Notes: generated by a model from the sequence alone, not told the origin. A stretch of DNA of 64,000 nucleotides from Prevotella sp. (GCA_017478025.1 JAFVGZ010000017.1:44329-108328); one strand, 5' to 3'; numbered from the stretch's first letter, positions 1 to 8,668 are shown. A program made the numbers and translations.

Positions 1-487
1 TCTCCACCTTTCCGGAAGCCTCACCCACCGTGACACCTTCATTCGAATAGGTATAAACGCCGTCAAACATTCTGTAGTCAATGACAAGATACTTCTCATA
101 GCCGGCCTTCGCAAGTTCAGAACCTTCCTCTACGGGCTTTACCTGACTCTTCACTGCGCCATAGGCCTGCTGAACCAGAGCTGCTACGAGGTTCCTATTG
201 GGGAGCAATATCTTGACAAACTCTGACAAGATGTCGGTGGACATATTGAGTGCAGCAAAGTTCATCTTAGTTGATGCGAGGCCATACAGGCTGTTGCGTA
301 CTTCAGTCATCATCGCTACCTTGGGTGACAGCGCGCCCTCTACGAACGTTACGCTCTCCACCTCGTCGGCATTGAACATTTCTACCTGGCCGTTGGTCTT
401 TGTGACCTGCATCATATACTGTGTCTGTGCGCTGGCTCCGAGGCAGAGTGCCGAAGCCGCGATAAGTGTAAGTAAACCTTTTTTCAT
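1..487 (-). CDS. Secreted protein, N-terminal part (runs off the window edge)
   Basis: The gene starts at 487 and is open to base 1, so about 162 codons are visible and the C-terminus lies outside the window. The first 20 residues (MKKGLLTLIAASALCLGASA) are a clear signal peptide. They are followed by a QYMMQVTKTNGQVEMF stretch and an EVESVTF motif, the opening pattern of many small Bacteroidetes secreted proteins. No enzyme motif is visible and I do not recognise the family further. It starts 36 bp after the stop of the upstream minus-strand secreted protein, so the two are probably cotranscribed and exported together. Confidence 0.7.
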   Translation of the reverse strand, partial: MKKGLLTLIAASALCLGASAQTQYMMQVTKTNGQVEMFNADEVESVTFVEGALSPKVAMMTEVRNSLYGLASTKMNFAALNMSTDILSEFVKILLPNRNLVAALVQQAYGAVKSQVKPVEEGSELAKAGYEKYLVIDYRMFDGVYTYSNEGVTVGEASGKVE

Positions 488-523
488 AGTTCTTCTTTGT
501 GTTTTAGGGGGTTGGTGTGTGTG

Positions 524-1000
524 TTACTCGTTTAATACTTTAATAGAGGTAGTAGGCGACTTAATGATATAGACGCCCTTTGGCAGCGTGGTCAGATCTA
601 TGTCCACACGTCCGTCGGCAGCAACACGCTGTGCGCTTACCCTGCGGCTGTCGGCACCATAGACCGTGATTGTCTCGCCGGCCTTTACATTACTCATGAA
701 TACATGACCCTCTGACAGGTTGTAGCCGTCTGCCAGGATTTCGCTGATGGCGGTAGCACGCTGGTCCTGGAACGTGTATTCCCTTACATTAGCAAGACTG
801 GTGGAGACTTTCTCCACACCACCTACGGACACCTTCAGCACGCCGCCCGAGACCGTCATCACCGGATTGTCGGCCAGTGCTATTACCTGCTGCCCGTCTG
901 TCGTGCTGAGTACCAGGTACTTCACCACATCGGCTCGCGCGCCCATCGACACTCCCAAAAGAAGAGCGAGGACTGCAAATAGCTTCTTTTTTAGTTTCAT
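524..1000 (-). CDS. Small secreted protein with C-terminal sorting-like tail
   Basis: This 158-residue protein opens with a lysine-rich signal peptide ending near residue 23 (GARA). It then has an N-terminal KYLVLSTTDGQQ / VREYTF module common in Bacteroidetes surface proteins. The C-terminus reads GVYIIKSPTTSIKVLNE, a beta-strand tail resembling type A sorting domains of the type IX secretion system, and is preceded by a TVYGADSRRVS segment. The likely location is the outer surface or outside the cell; the molecular role is unknown. It is the first gene of a two-gene unit with the protein starting at 487. A promoter-like sequence for this strand lies at 1185-1192. Confidence 0.75.
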   Translation of the reverse strand: MKLKKKLFAVLALLLGVSMGARADVVKYLVLSTTDGQQVIALADNPVMTVSGGVLKVSVGGVEKVSTSLANVREYTFQDQRATAISEILADGYNLSEGHVFMSNVKAGETITVYGADSRRVSAQRVAADGRVDIDLTTLPKGVYIIKSPTTSIKVLNE

Positions 1001-1184
1001 AAAATGTTTTTTTATAATTAATAATAAAAATGTTTTTACAATTTAAGGATGCAAAGATTCTTGCATAACCCTGATATCTTAATGCTCGTAGGATGTATGC
1101 ACCCTTCACAACCAATCAGGATAACCAACCTTAAACCCTCAGTAGCGGACGTCAGAGAGACGCACCTCCCATTAAGAGTTGGCG

Positions 1185-1192
1185 CAAAGATA
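1185..1192 (-). promoter_or_regulatory. Promoter -7 box for the secreted-protein pair
   Basis: Read on the minus strand the sequence is TATCTTTG, matching the Bacteroidetes -7 consensus TAnnTTTG. A CTTG that could serve as the -33 element lies 20 bases upstream (1213-1216). The first gene downstream starts at 1000, implying a leader of about 180 nt. Confidence 0.5.
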
Positions 1193-1277
1193 CAACTTTT
1201 TTTTTACATACGCAAGAAAATCACCATAATTCTCAGAATAATTAGGCATTACGGAGTGTCCCAGCAGGCAGATGGGC

Positions 1278-1292
1278 GACCCTTTCAGGGTC
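1278..1292. repeat. Palindrome of the GCCCTTTCAGGGC family
   Basis: The sequence GACCCTTTCAGGGTC is an inverted repeat. Close relatives occur at 4258, 18761, 28685, 35285 and 35351, all intergenic, so this is a dispersed short palindrome rather than a single operator. Confidence 0.6.
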
Positions 1293-1542
1293 GATATACA
1301 GCGACCATTGCTATCCGGGGGTGCGGCTGTCGCCGTACCCCCGGTTCTTGGACAAGCCAAGCGAACAAGTTCTTTGTGGGCAAAGCGGCAAAGCCGAGCG
1401 CGAGTCCTGAGCGGTGACGCCTCCAGCGTCATAAGCTGCTGAACTGAAGACCCAGAAAGAGCGAGTACCCCCGAACAGAACGGAATTTTAACATGTTTCA
1501 TAATTCCGCTGATTTATATTTTGTCGTTTCGGGAATAATTCG

Positions 1543-1550
1543 TAATTTTG
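1543..1550 (+). promoter_or_regulatory. Promoter -7 box for the LacI gene
   Basis: TAATTTTG matches the TAnnTTTG -7 consensus, with TTTG 19 bases upstream (1520-1523). It would give a leader of about 200 nt containing the CCCTCATCC repeat array before the regulator's start codon. Confidence 0.6.
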
Positions 1551-1645
1551 CACGCAAAGAACTGTATATCTATTAGTCGATGACATCTCGCCCGATGATT
1601 TCGCCGCACTGATTCAGCATTAACGACCGCGACACCTGCAGCCCT

Positions 1646-1757
1646 CCACCAGCATCCAACCCCTATCAAACCCTCATCCCTCATCCATCACCCCTCATCC
1701 ATCACCCCTCATCCAACCCCTATCAAACCCTCATCCATCACCCTCACCCCTCATCCA
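1646..1757. repeat. CCCTCATCCATCA low-complexity array
   Basis: The unit CCCCTCATCCATCA (14 bp) and a longer unit CCCCTATCAAACCCTCATC recur several times directly upstream of the LacI start codon at 1760. The same words recur inside three coding genes of this window (34741-34800, 46165-46265, 48088-48165), so the repeat family inhabits both intergenic and coding DNA. Confidence 0.7.
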
Positions 1758-1759
1758 GC

Positions 1760-2809
1760 ATGATTCCAAGCAACAAACCTCTCACAATGAAGGACCTGGC
1801 GCGCGATCTCGGCGTGTCGGTCTCTACGGTGTCACGCGCCCTCAGCGGCTCTGCGATGATCTCGGCAGAGCTGCGCGAAAGGGTGGTGTCATACGCCGAC
1901 AGCAAGGGTTTCACACCCAATGCCCTGGCGTCGCGCCTGCGCAGGACGAATGTGCAGCCCACGAAGATGATAGGTGTCATAGTGCCAGAGATAGTACACT
2001 ACTACTTCTCCACCATCCTCTCGGGCATTGAGTCCGAGGCCCACAGCCACGGCTACAACCTGCTGGTGGCACAGAGCAACGAGAGCTATGAGCGCGAGGT
2101 GGAGATATGCCAGCGCTTTATGGAACTGCGTGTCTGCGGCGTCATAGTGTCACAGGCCAAGGACACGACGGAGTATGACCACTTCTGCCGGCTCATGGAC
2201 AACGGTTGCCGACTGGTATTCTACGACCGCATCTGCACGGGCATCAACGCATCGCGTGTGGTGGTGGATGACTATGACGCAGCCTTTCATGCTGTCAGCC
2301 ACCTCATAGAGACGGGCTGCAAGCGCATAGCGTTCTTCGGCAGCCGCCCCAACATGGAGATTACGAAGAACCGTTACAACGGTTACGCCGATGCGCTGCT
2401 ACAGGCGGGGCTGCCGATAGACGATGAACTCGTGATAAACTGTGACACCGGAGCCCAGGCCACGGAGCTGATTCCCACCATCTTCGGCCCTGAGAGCACG
2501 CTGTCAGCACCGCCCGATGCCCTCTTCTGCATCAATGACGACACCGCCGTCAGCGCCGTTCACGCCCTGAAGCGCATGGGGATAGCGATACCCCAGAAGG
2601 TCAGCATCTGCGGCTTTGCCAACGATAACCTCTCCAGCGCCTGCGACCCACAGCTGACCACCGTGGAGCAACGCGGCAAAGAGGTGGGACGTCTCGCCGC
2701 AGAGATTCTCATATCGCAGGTAGAGGGCGAGGACCCCGACCCGCGGCCCATCAAGCGCATCGTAAGGACAAACCTCATCATCAGGGGTACAACGCGCGAA
2801 ATCAAGTGA
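1760..2809 (+). CDS. LacI-family transcriptional regulator
   Basis: The 349-residue protein has a LacI-type helix-turn-helix at residues 10-60 (MKDLARDLGVSVSTVSRAL, then a hinge helix region with NALASRLRR). A periplasmic-binding-like sensor domain runs from about 70 (MIGVIVPEIVHYYFS) to the end, including the family's AVSHLIETGCKRIAFFG and DALFCINDDTA segments. Length is normal for the family. It probably represses or activates sugar genes in response to a carbohydrate ligand. The MFS transporter starting at 2848 follows 38 bp later, so that transporter is the obvious target. A second Met at residue 10 could be the true start. Confidence 0.93.
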   Translation: MIPSNKPLTMKDLARDLGVSVSTVSRALSGSAMISAELRERVVSYADSKGFTPNALASRLRRTNVQPTKMIGVIVPEIVHYYFSTILSGIESEAHSHGYNLLVAQSNESYEREVEICQRFMELRVCGVIVSQAKDTTEYDHFCRLMDNGCRLVFYDRICTGINASRVVVDDYDAAFHAVSHLIETGCKRIAFFGSRPNMEITKNRYNGYADALLQAGLPIDDELVINCDTGAQATELIPTIFGPESTLSAPPDALFCINDDTAVSAVHALKRMGIAIPQKVSICGFANDNLSSACDPQLTTVEQRGKEVGRLAAEILISQVEGEDPDPRPIKRIVRTNLIIRGTTREIK

Positions 2810-2847
2810 TCCCCGAATCGAAAACCAATCCTCCCAACAAACGAAAT

Positions 2848-4179
2848 ATGAAAACAAAACCTAATCTTTCCTTCAGGCAACTGTGGAATCTCAGTTTCGG
2901 ATTCTTCGGAGTGCAGATAGCATACGCTCTGCAGTCAGCCAACATCAGCCGTATCTTCGCCACCCTTGGCGCCGACCCTCACCAGCTCAGCTTCTTCTGG
3001 ATACTGCCGCCGCTGATGGGCATGGTGGTGCAGCCACTCATCGGATACTTCAGTGACCGCACATGGTGCCGCTTCGGGCGCAGAATACCATACCTCTTCA
3101 TCGGCGCCCTCATAGCCGTAGCGGTGATGGTGCTGCTCCCCAACGCCGGTTCCTTAGGCCTCACCACGCAGATAGTGCTGTGGGGACTGTCGGGCACGAT
3201 GCTCTTCGGACTCTTCTCGCTCATGCTGCTGGACACCAGCATCAACATCGCCATGCAGCCATTCAAGATGATGGTGGGCGACATGGTGAATGAGGAGCAG
3301 AAGGGCAAGGCCTATTCCATACAGTCATTCCTGTGCAACGCCGGTTCGCTCGTGGGCTATCTCTTCCCATATTTCTTCACATATATCGGCGTGAAGAACG
3401 TGGCTCCCGAGGGTGTCATACCCAATTCGGTAATCTATTCCTTCTATATCGGTGCCGCCATACTCATCCTCTGCGTCATCTATACCACCCTGAAGGTGAA
3501 GGAATGGCCGCCCCAGGAGTTTGCGGAGTACAATGATGCCTCGCTCACAGAGGCGTCACAGTCAGCACCGCAGAAGAAGAGCGGCAGCGTGGGGAGCACC
3601 TTCCTGACCATCGGACTGGTGCAGTTCTTCTGCTGGGCAGCGTTCATGTATATGTGGACCTACACGCCCGGTGCCATAGCCGACAACTGCTGGGGCACCA
3701 CAGACCCTGCCTCTGCAGGATATCAGGAGGCTGCCAACTGGGTAGGCGTAGTCTTTGCGATACAGGCCATCGGCTCCGTCATCTGGGCTGCCATCATACC
3801 GTCGTTCGGCACTAATTACCGTACCGCATACGTTGTCAGCCTCTGTCTCGGAGCTGTCGGCTTCATATCATGCCAGTACATACACAACCAGTATGTGCTC
3901 TTCCTGCCTTTCCTGCTCATAGGATGTGCCTGGGCCGCCATGCTTGCACTGCCCTTCACGCTCTTCACCAACGCCCTGCAGGGCAATCCGAAGATGGGTA
4001 CGTACCTCGGTCTCTTCAACTGCACCATCTGCCTGCCGCAGATAGTAGCAGCCGTGCTGGGCGGACAGATACTCAAGCACATTGCCGGAGGCTCACAGCC
4101 CATGATGCTCCTCATCGCAGGAGTACTGCTCCTGCTGGCAGCCCTCAGCGTGCCTATCATCAAGAGCAGCAAGGCATAG
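2848..4179 (+). CDS. MFS sugar transporter (SLC45/GPH-like)
   Basis: The start MKTKPNLSFRQLWNLSFGFFG fits the family; the frame is open upstream but that part is not hydrophobic. The 443-residue protein has about twelve hydrophobic segments. Between the second and third of them is a loop DRTWCRFGRRIPYLF, the MFS D-R-x-G-R-R signature seen in SLC45-like sucrose and maltose carriers. It should import a di- or oligosaccharide with protons across the inner membrane. It follows the LacI regulator closely, suggesting a small inducible sugar-uptake operon. No glycosidase is cotranscribed; the GH2 genes downstream converge on it. The substrate cannot be read from the sequence. Confidence 0.88.
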   Translation: MKTKPNLSFRQLWNLSFGFFGVQIAYALQSANISRIFATLGADPHQLSFFWILPPLMGMVVQPLIGYFSDRTWCRFGRRIPYLFIGALIAVAVMVLLPNAGSLGLTTQIVLWGLSGTMLFGLFSLMLLDTSINIAMQPFKMMVGDMVNEEQKGKAYSIQSFLCNAGSLVGYLFPYFFTYIGVKNVAPEGVIPNSVIYSFYIGAAILILCVIYTTLKVKEWPPQEFAEYNDASLTEASQSAPQKKSGSVGSTFLTIGLVQFFCWAAFMYMWTYTPGAIADNCWGTTDPASAGYQEAANWVGVVFAIQAIGSVIWAAIIPSFGTNYRTAYVVSLCLGAVGFISCQYIHNQYVLFLPFLLIGCAWAAMLALPFTLFTNALQGNPKMGTYLGLFNCTICLPQIVAAVLGGQILKHIAGGSQPMMLLIAGVLLLLAALSVPIIKSSKA

Positions 4180-4207
4180 CGACAACCATACAAGGGATAA
4201 ACGATAC

Positions 4208-4245
4208 AGCCCTGGCTCCCAATGCGGGAACCAGGGCTGTTTGCG
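4208..4245 (+). terminator. Hairpin terminator after the MFS gene
   Basis: AGCCCTGG (4208-4215) pairs with CCAGGGCT (4231-4238), with a further TCCC/GGGA pairing inside. The hairpin is followed by GTTTG, and it lies 28 bp after the MFS stop codon. Confidence 0.6.
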
Positions 4246-4257
4246 TATTCAAAGTTC

Positions 4258-4270
4258 GCCCTGAAAGGGC
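4258..4270. repeat. Palindrome GCCCTGAAAGGGC
   Basis: A perfect-arm inverted repeat of the dispersed GCCCTTTCAGGGC family, between the MFS terminator and the 22-bp array. Confidence 0.6.
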
Positions 4271-4337
4271 ATCTTCTACTTACGAAACATGAAATTCTTA
4301 TTCAATGCAACCCAAATACCAACACCTAACAAACCGA

Positions 4338-4420
4338 TTACCAACGCTTGGTAAACCGATTACCAAGGCTTGGTAACACGATTACCAACGCTTGGTAACT
4401 CAATTACCAAGGCTTGGTAA
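4338..4420. repeat. 22-bp-period array of palindromes (four units)
   Basis: Four 17-bp palindromes of the form TTACCAASGCTTGGTAA start at 4338, 4360, 4382 and 4404, exactly 22 bp apart. The central base pair alternates CG, GG, CG, GG. The spacers (ACCGA, CACGA, CTCAA) are only partly conserved. The array lies between the convergent MFS and GH2 genes. It lacks the 30-bp-class unique spacers of a CRISPR. Confidence 0.9.
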
Positions 4421-4454
4421 CACTGATGGTAATGGCCTATTGCATGATGTTTTT

Positions 4455-6287
4455 TTACCTCTCCGTGGCCGATGAGGTGCGGAGTGTCTTCTTGCCGTTG
4501 TGGATATACAGGCCCTGGCCGGGGGCTGATACGCGCTTGCCGTCAAGGGTGTAGTATCCGTCATCATCGTTGGTCACGCCCAGGCGATAGACCTTTGTGA
4601 TTGAAGTCTCATGGCCGTCATCCTCAAACACCATCTTCAAGGCGTCGTATTCCATGCGCTCCGTCGGCACATGCAGGTATGCCTGACCCTTTGGTATCGA
4701 CTGGCTCGCAGCCGCCATGCGGTCAAACTGCTCCTGTTCGCCGTTGGTGATGAAGTTCATGTATATCAGATCGTTGCCCTCCTTATGGAACGGCTCGCTC
4801 CAATCGTTCCAGTATTTCCTTATGCCCTCATCGCGGCAGTACTCCATCATCCACATCGGCTTGGTCTGCGACTTATTGATATAGAGCATCTCACCACCGT
4901 ATTCAGCCTCTACCACGTCCTTCATGCCGCGTGAACCCATAGCCCTGCCGCCGTTGGGGTCATACTCGTTGCGTATGGCAAGCATCTCGTTCATGTGTGC
5001 CACGCTGATGTCGGCATTGCCACACTCATAGAAGATGATGCTGGGGTAGTTGCGCAGATAGATGATAGCATCGCGCATCAGCTCCTTACGGTCCGTCCAT
5101 TGCTGACCTGTAGCATCGGCCTCGGCATCGCCGGCAGGCATGGCCTGTATCAGTCCCACACGGTCACAGGACTGCACATCCTGTATCCACGGCGTCACAT
5201 GCATCCATCTCACGAGGTTGCCGCCTGACTTTACCAGCAGGTCATTGCTATAGTCGCTGACCCATGCAGGCACGCTCATACCCACTCCGGGCCACTCGTT
5301 GGTGGTGCGCTGGGCATATCCGTGTACCATCATGACGCGGTCGTTGAGGTAGAACATACCGTTCTTGAATTCAGTCTTGCGGAAACCCGTGGTGGTGACA
5401 ACGGTGTCATTGGCAACGATGGTCTTGACATTATAGAGATATCCGTAGCCCCAAGACCAGAAATGCAGGCCGCTGACCTCCTTCTCAGCCTTCAGCACTG
5501 TACGCTTACCAGCAGGTAAAATCTGCCCCGAAACTCCGATGAAATGGGCGATTTCTGTGCCGTCAAGCTCGGTGATGATGACCTCCAGCGGCTCATCCTT
5601 TGCTGCTGCGCCGTCGTTCTGCACCTCGCTCTCCACGCAGATAGTGGCTTTGCGCGACGGAATGTCAAAGTCCTTGGCATAAACATACACGCCTGTGGTG
5701 CCGAGGTTGGAATAGAGCGGCAGCGTCTGGTGCACCTCCGGCAGTATGTGCAGCCATACATTCTTGTTCAGACCGCCATAGTTGGAGTAGAAATTGCTGC
5801 TGTTCCACTGCAGCGTGGTATTGGTATTTCTCTTGCGATAAGACCAGGAGTTGTTGGTTTTCACCTCAACGAGATTCTCACCCGCCTTGAGCAGGCCGGT
5901 GATATCAAGTCCGAATGCCATGACACCGTTCTCGCTGTAGCCGGCAGTCTTGCCGTTCACCAACACGTCGGCAGCCAAGCGGCAGCCCTCAAACTCCAGG
6001 ATTACGCGCTTACCCTGTGCCGACTCGGGCAGGGTGAACGTCTTGCGATACCATACTATACCGTCGCTCTGGTCGGTGATATAGACCTTGAAGGCCTCAT
6101 CCTCGTTCCAGGCATGGGGCAAGGTGACACGCTCGGTACCGGTCTTCACGCCCGATGCCAGCTCAGAATAGTCTATCTCCCAATCGCTGTTGAAGTTATA
6201 CACCTCGTGCGCCATTGCCGGGACTGACAGCAGGTGGCAGATGACAAACGAAAGGTTTATCAGAAGTATTCTATATATCTTGTTCAT
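4455..6287 (-). CDS. Chimera: GH2 glycosidase N-terminal two thirds plus foreign C-terminal tail
   Basis: Residues 1-26 are a signal peptide. Residues 27 to about 500 are a GH2 sugar-binding, immunoglobulin-like and TIM-barrel N-terminal part (WYRKTFTLP, GVYVYAKDF, NLVRWMHVTPW). The expected acid/base region reads YECGNADIS, lacking the usual N-E pair, while a candidate nucleophile E sits in WMMEYCRDEG. After HKEGN near residue 501 the sequence changes to a different domain (GQAYLHVP, ALKMVFEDDG) ending in GYYTLDGKRV and GLYIHNGKK, a Prevotella-type secreted tail. The rest of the GH2 is in the upstream gene 6324-8606. As encoded it is a truncated glycosidase and probably not a normal enzyme. 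Confidence 0.75.
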   Translation of the reverse strand: MNKIYRILLINLSFVICHLLSVPAMAHEVYNFNSDWEIDYSELASGVKTGTERVTLPHAWNEDEAFKVYITDQSDGIVWYRKTFTLPESAQGKRVILEFEGCRLAADVLVNGKTAGYSENGVMAFGLDITGLLKAGENLVEVKTNNSWSYRKRNTNTTLQWNSSNFYSNYGGLNKNVWLHILPEVHQTLPLYSNLGTTGVYVYAKDFDIPSRKATICVESEVQNDGAAAKDEPLEVIITELDGTEIAHFIGVSGQILPAGKRTVLKAEKEVSGLHFWSWGYGYLYNVKTIVANDTVVTTTGFRKTEFKNGMFYLNDRVMMVHGYAQRTTNEWPGVGMSVPAWVSDYSNDLLVKSGGNLVRWMHVTPWIQDVQSCDRVGLIQAMPAGDAEADATGQQWTDRKELMRDAIIYLRNYPSIIFYECGNADISVAHMNEMLAIRNEYDPNGGRAMGSRGMKDVVEAEYGGEMLYINKSQTKPMWMMEYCRDEGIRKYWNDWSEPFHKEGNDLIYMNFITNGEQEQFDRMAAASQSIPKGQAYLHVPTERMEYDALKMVFEDDGHETSITKVYRLGVTNDDDGYYTLDGKRVSAPGQGLYIHNGKKTLRTSSATER

Positions 6288-6323
6288 AGTTCACTCGGAA
6301 AATTATTAGTTGTCTTTTATTCG

Positions 6324-8606
6324 TTATTCGTTTCCTGCATCTTTAAGGAATTCTATCTCGGCAATGTTCAGCACGTAGCTGCTACCTGACACTGCTGCCG
6401 TTGAGCCGCTCAACTCCACGATATCCCCGAAGGCATCGCCCGTGGTGCTCTGGTTCAGCATCTTGACCGTATAAGTCTCAGAGGCAGGTGCCTCGCTGAG
6501 CTTCATGCGCACATATCCGAGCGACTTTGGGGTCCAGCCGCGCCACACCTCAGTCTCGCCTGCATAGATGGCGAGAGGATAGCTCGTGGTGCGGAAGTTG
6601 GTGCCGCCCATCTTGCATGAAATCTCCTTCAGCTTCACCGGTTCGTTGAAAGTAAACTCTATCCACGAGGTGTTGAGCGTGTTGCCGCTTGACCATGAGG
6701 TGGTCTCTTTGTCATCGTAGCATGTCTTCGGGTCACCTCCGCTGCCCGCCTTGGCACTCTTCACTGGAACGCCTACGAGACTCTGCACGAATGAGGGCTC
6801 AGAAGGTGTCTCGCCGCGGTCCAGAACAGGTTTCAGACCGTCTGACGGCTTGAATGTTGACAGTCCGCCGACAGTCTCGACGGGGATGGTGGTGAAGTCA
6901 ATGCTTGCTGATCCCAGTCCCTCAGCGCTTGCCGTGAGCTTTACCTCACCTGCCTCAGGGAGCGAGCGCAGCATGACACGGTTGATGCCGCACTCCACCG
7001 GCAGCGTGGTGGCACGGACATAGTTATCGTTGGTCCAGCGGTTGCCAATGGGCTTGGTAGAGCCATGAGCCACGCCGCCGAGCCATTCTGCCGGTCCGTC
7101 AAGAGTGAAAGTCACATCGCGGTTGTCCAACGGGCAGCGACGGCCTTTGCTGTCCAATATCTCCACATCAACCAGAACCAGATCGGCACCGTCGGCCTTC
7201 CAGCCCGTAGGATGCTTCATGGCAGTGAGAACCAGCTGAGCGGGCTCGCCTGTGGTCTCCAGAGAATAGCGTGACTGCTCGCTGTGCTGCTCGTCATAGC
7301 CGATAGCGGTGAGCGTACCTGCCACGTATGGCACATCGGTGAAGGTGTACAGGAAGTCACCTTCCTTGCTTGCAGGCTGCAGAATGTTGTCGCCCGGGAG
7401 CACCAACTCAACCGCAGGGCTGGTGGAGACCACGTAGATGCGAGGTATGGTCATGCCCTCATCATAGTTCCAGTGGCCGCAGATGTAGGTGTGGGGCTTC
7501 AGGTCATCAACCCATCCGTCCCACATTGCCTGGTGAGTATAGAACGCATCCTTAGGCAGACGCATGGGATCGACAATGCCGCTGGTACGGAAATTCTCCA
7601 CTCCGCGGCTGTGGGTCTGCGAGTCACTGAAGATAATCTTCACACCACCGGCATTCACACGAGTGCCCTGACCGGGGCGCTCCTGCCAGTATTCCTGCCA
7701 GCGGCGAACCAGCTCGGCAGAGAAATTATCTCCGTTATGGTGGTAAGAGGCTGATCCATCCACTGCCTCCTCACTCTTTGCCTTTCTCGCAGTCATGGCC
7801 GGATAGAGCATGTTATTGCCTATTTCACCGGCTGTTTTCATCACTGGCACGGTGTATGTCTGCCCCGCCTTGCCGCGCATCACTACGCCGGTCTGTCCCG
7901 GAACGGTCTCAATGCGCTTCATGTTCACCTTGTCGTCCTTGACAGACTCAGCGACGTATGCCCTGAGTTCTGACTTGCTCAGGTCGAGATTGAGCGGTGA
8001 GGCAAAAGAGAAACAGTCAGCCGGAGCCATAATGCTATACTCTTTTACATCAGGCACGAAGCGTACTGCCAACAGGCTATAGGCTCTGTCAGAGGTGAAG
8101 AAGTACACGCCTTCAGTGGTGGCCGTGTGCTTCAGCTCTTTAGGCGACGTAGAGGTAGGGAACTCCTGCACTGTCTCTCCGTTGAACTTCATGACCATTT
8201 TACGTCCATCGTAGTTGCTGGAGTTCTTCATTATGACATACAACGTACCGGGAACGGCCACGTGGATGGCAAAACAGTCATCGGTTGTTTTGCTTACCGT
8301 ACTCTGCGAAGCCGTCATGCCCTTAGAGTCAAAGATATTTCCTGCTACGTTTGTTCCGATGCGCTGCACGCTCCACTTACTGCCGTCGCTGAAGGTTCCC
8401 TCGTATGAACCCGACTCAATGGTCAGAGTTCTGGCGCTGGAGGCTCGGAGGTAGAGGCCGTTAAAGGGGGTCAACGTCTGGAAGGTGCGGCCAGCATCAA
8501 ACTGGTCGAAGCACCAAAAGGACGGTTCGCTGACCAGTACATCAGCCGCAAAGCTTGCCATCGCACACAGCGACAGCAAGCAAGACACAATAAAATTTCT
8601 CTTCAT
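6324..8606 (-). CDS. Chimera: secreted-protein head fused to GH2 C-terminal part with F5/8-type domain
   Basis: Residues 1-20 are a signal peptide. Residues 21 to about 286 form a secreted protein that ends inside a common Prevotella domain (LRAYVAESVKDD, PGQTGVVMRGKAG, YTVPVMKTAGEIGNNMLYPA). From ELVRRWQEYWQERPG near residue 293 it becomes the C-terminal part of a GH2 beta-galactosidase-like enzyme (IIFSDSQTHSRG, PKDAFYTHQAMWDGWVDD), then DUF4982-like and immunoglobulin-like domains. A final discoidin-type carbohydrate-binding domain covers about residues 610-760. The GH2 N-terminal part and the missing end of the head domain are both in the next gene, 36 bp downstream. A -7 promoter box lies at 8669-8676. 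Confidence 0.75.
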   Translation of the reverse strand: MKRNFIVSCLLSLCAMASFAADVLVSEPSFWCFDQFDAGRTFQTLTPFNGLYLRASSARTLTIESGSYEGTFSDGSKWSVQRIGTNVAGNIFDSKGMTASQSTVSKTTDDCFAIHVAVPGTLYVIMKNSSNYDGRKMVMKFNGETVQEFPTSTSPKELKHTATTEGVYFFTSDRAYSLLAVRFVPDVKEYSIMAPADCFSFASPLNLDLSKSELRAYVAESVKDDKVNMKRIETVPGQTGVVMRGKAGQTYTVPVMKTAGEIGNNMLYPAMTARKAKSEEAVDGSASYHHNGDNFSAELVRRWQEYWQERPGQGTRVNAGGVKIIFSDSQTHSRGVENFRTSGIVDPMRLPKDAFYTHQAMWDGWVDDLKPHTYICGHWNYDEGMTIPRIYVVSTSPAVELVLPGDNILQPASKEGDFLYTFTDVPYVAGTLTAIGYDEQHSEQSRYSLETTGEPAQLVLTAMKHPTGWKADGADLVLVDVEILDSKGRRCPLDNRDVTFTLDGPAEWLGGVAHGSTKPIGNRWTNDNYVRATTLPVECGINRVMLRSLPEAGEVKLTASAEGLGSASIDFTTIPVETVGGLSTFKPSDGLKPVLDRGETPSEPSFVQSLVGVPVKSAKAGSGGDPKTCYDDKETTSWSSGNTLNTSWIEFTFNEPVKLKEISCKMGGTNFRTTSYPLAIYAGETEVWRGWTPKSLGYVRMKLSEAPASETYTVKMLNQSTTGDAFGDIVELSGSTAAVSGSSYVLNIAEIEFLKDAGNE

Positions 8607-8668
8607 GTGTTGCTTTTTGTTGTTTAGTTTATGTAGATTGATAATCGTTTAGGATATAAAATCTGCGA

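Larger units (their letters stand above)
1001..1759. other. Divergent intergenic region with repeats and two promoters
   Basis: No gene is supported in these 759 bases. The region holds a minus-strand promoter-like box (1185-1192), a palindrome of the GACCCTTTCAGGGTC type (1278-1292), a GC-rich block with inverted arms around 1317-1345 (CGGGGGTGCGGC and GTACCCCCGG), a plus-strand promoter box (1543-1550) and a CCCTCATCCATCA low-complexity array just before the LacI gene (1646-1757). The open frames here are repeat-derived. Confidence 0.6.

Noticed and set aside
1049-1501. Open frames on both strands in the first large intergenic gap
   Set aside because: They cross palindromes and GC-rich inverted repeats and show no domain or signal.
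4338-4420. Palindromes at even spacing suggesting a CRISPR or a set of operators for the MFS gene
   Set aside because: The spacers are only 5 bp and the array lies past the 3' ends of both flanking genes, not at a promoter.
5544-6227. 227-codon plus-strand frame
   Set aside because: It is antisense to the GH2-type gene and shows no recognisable domain.
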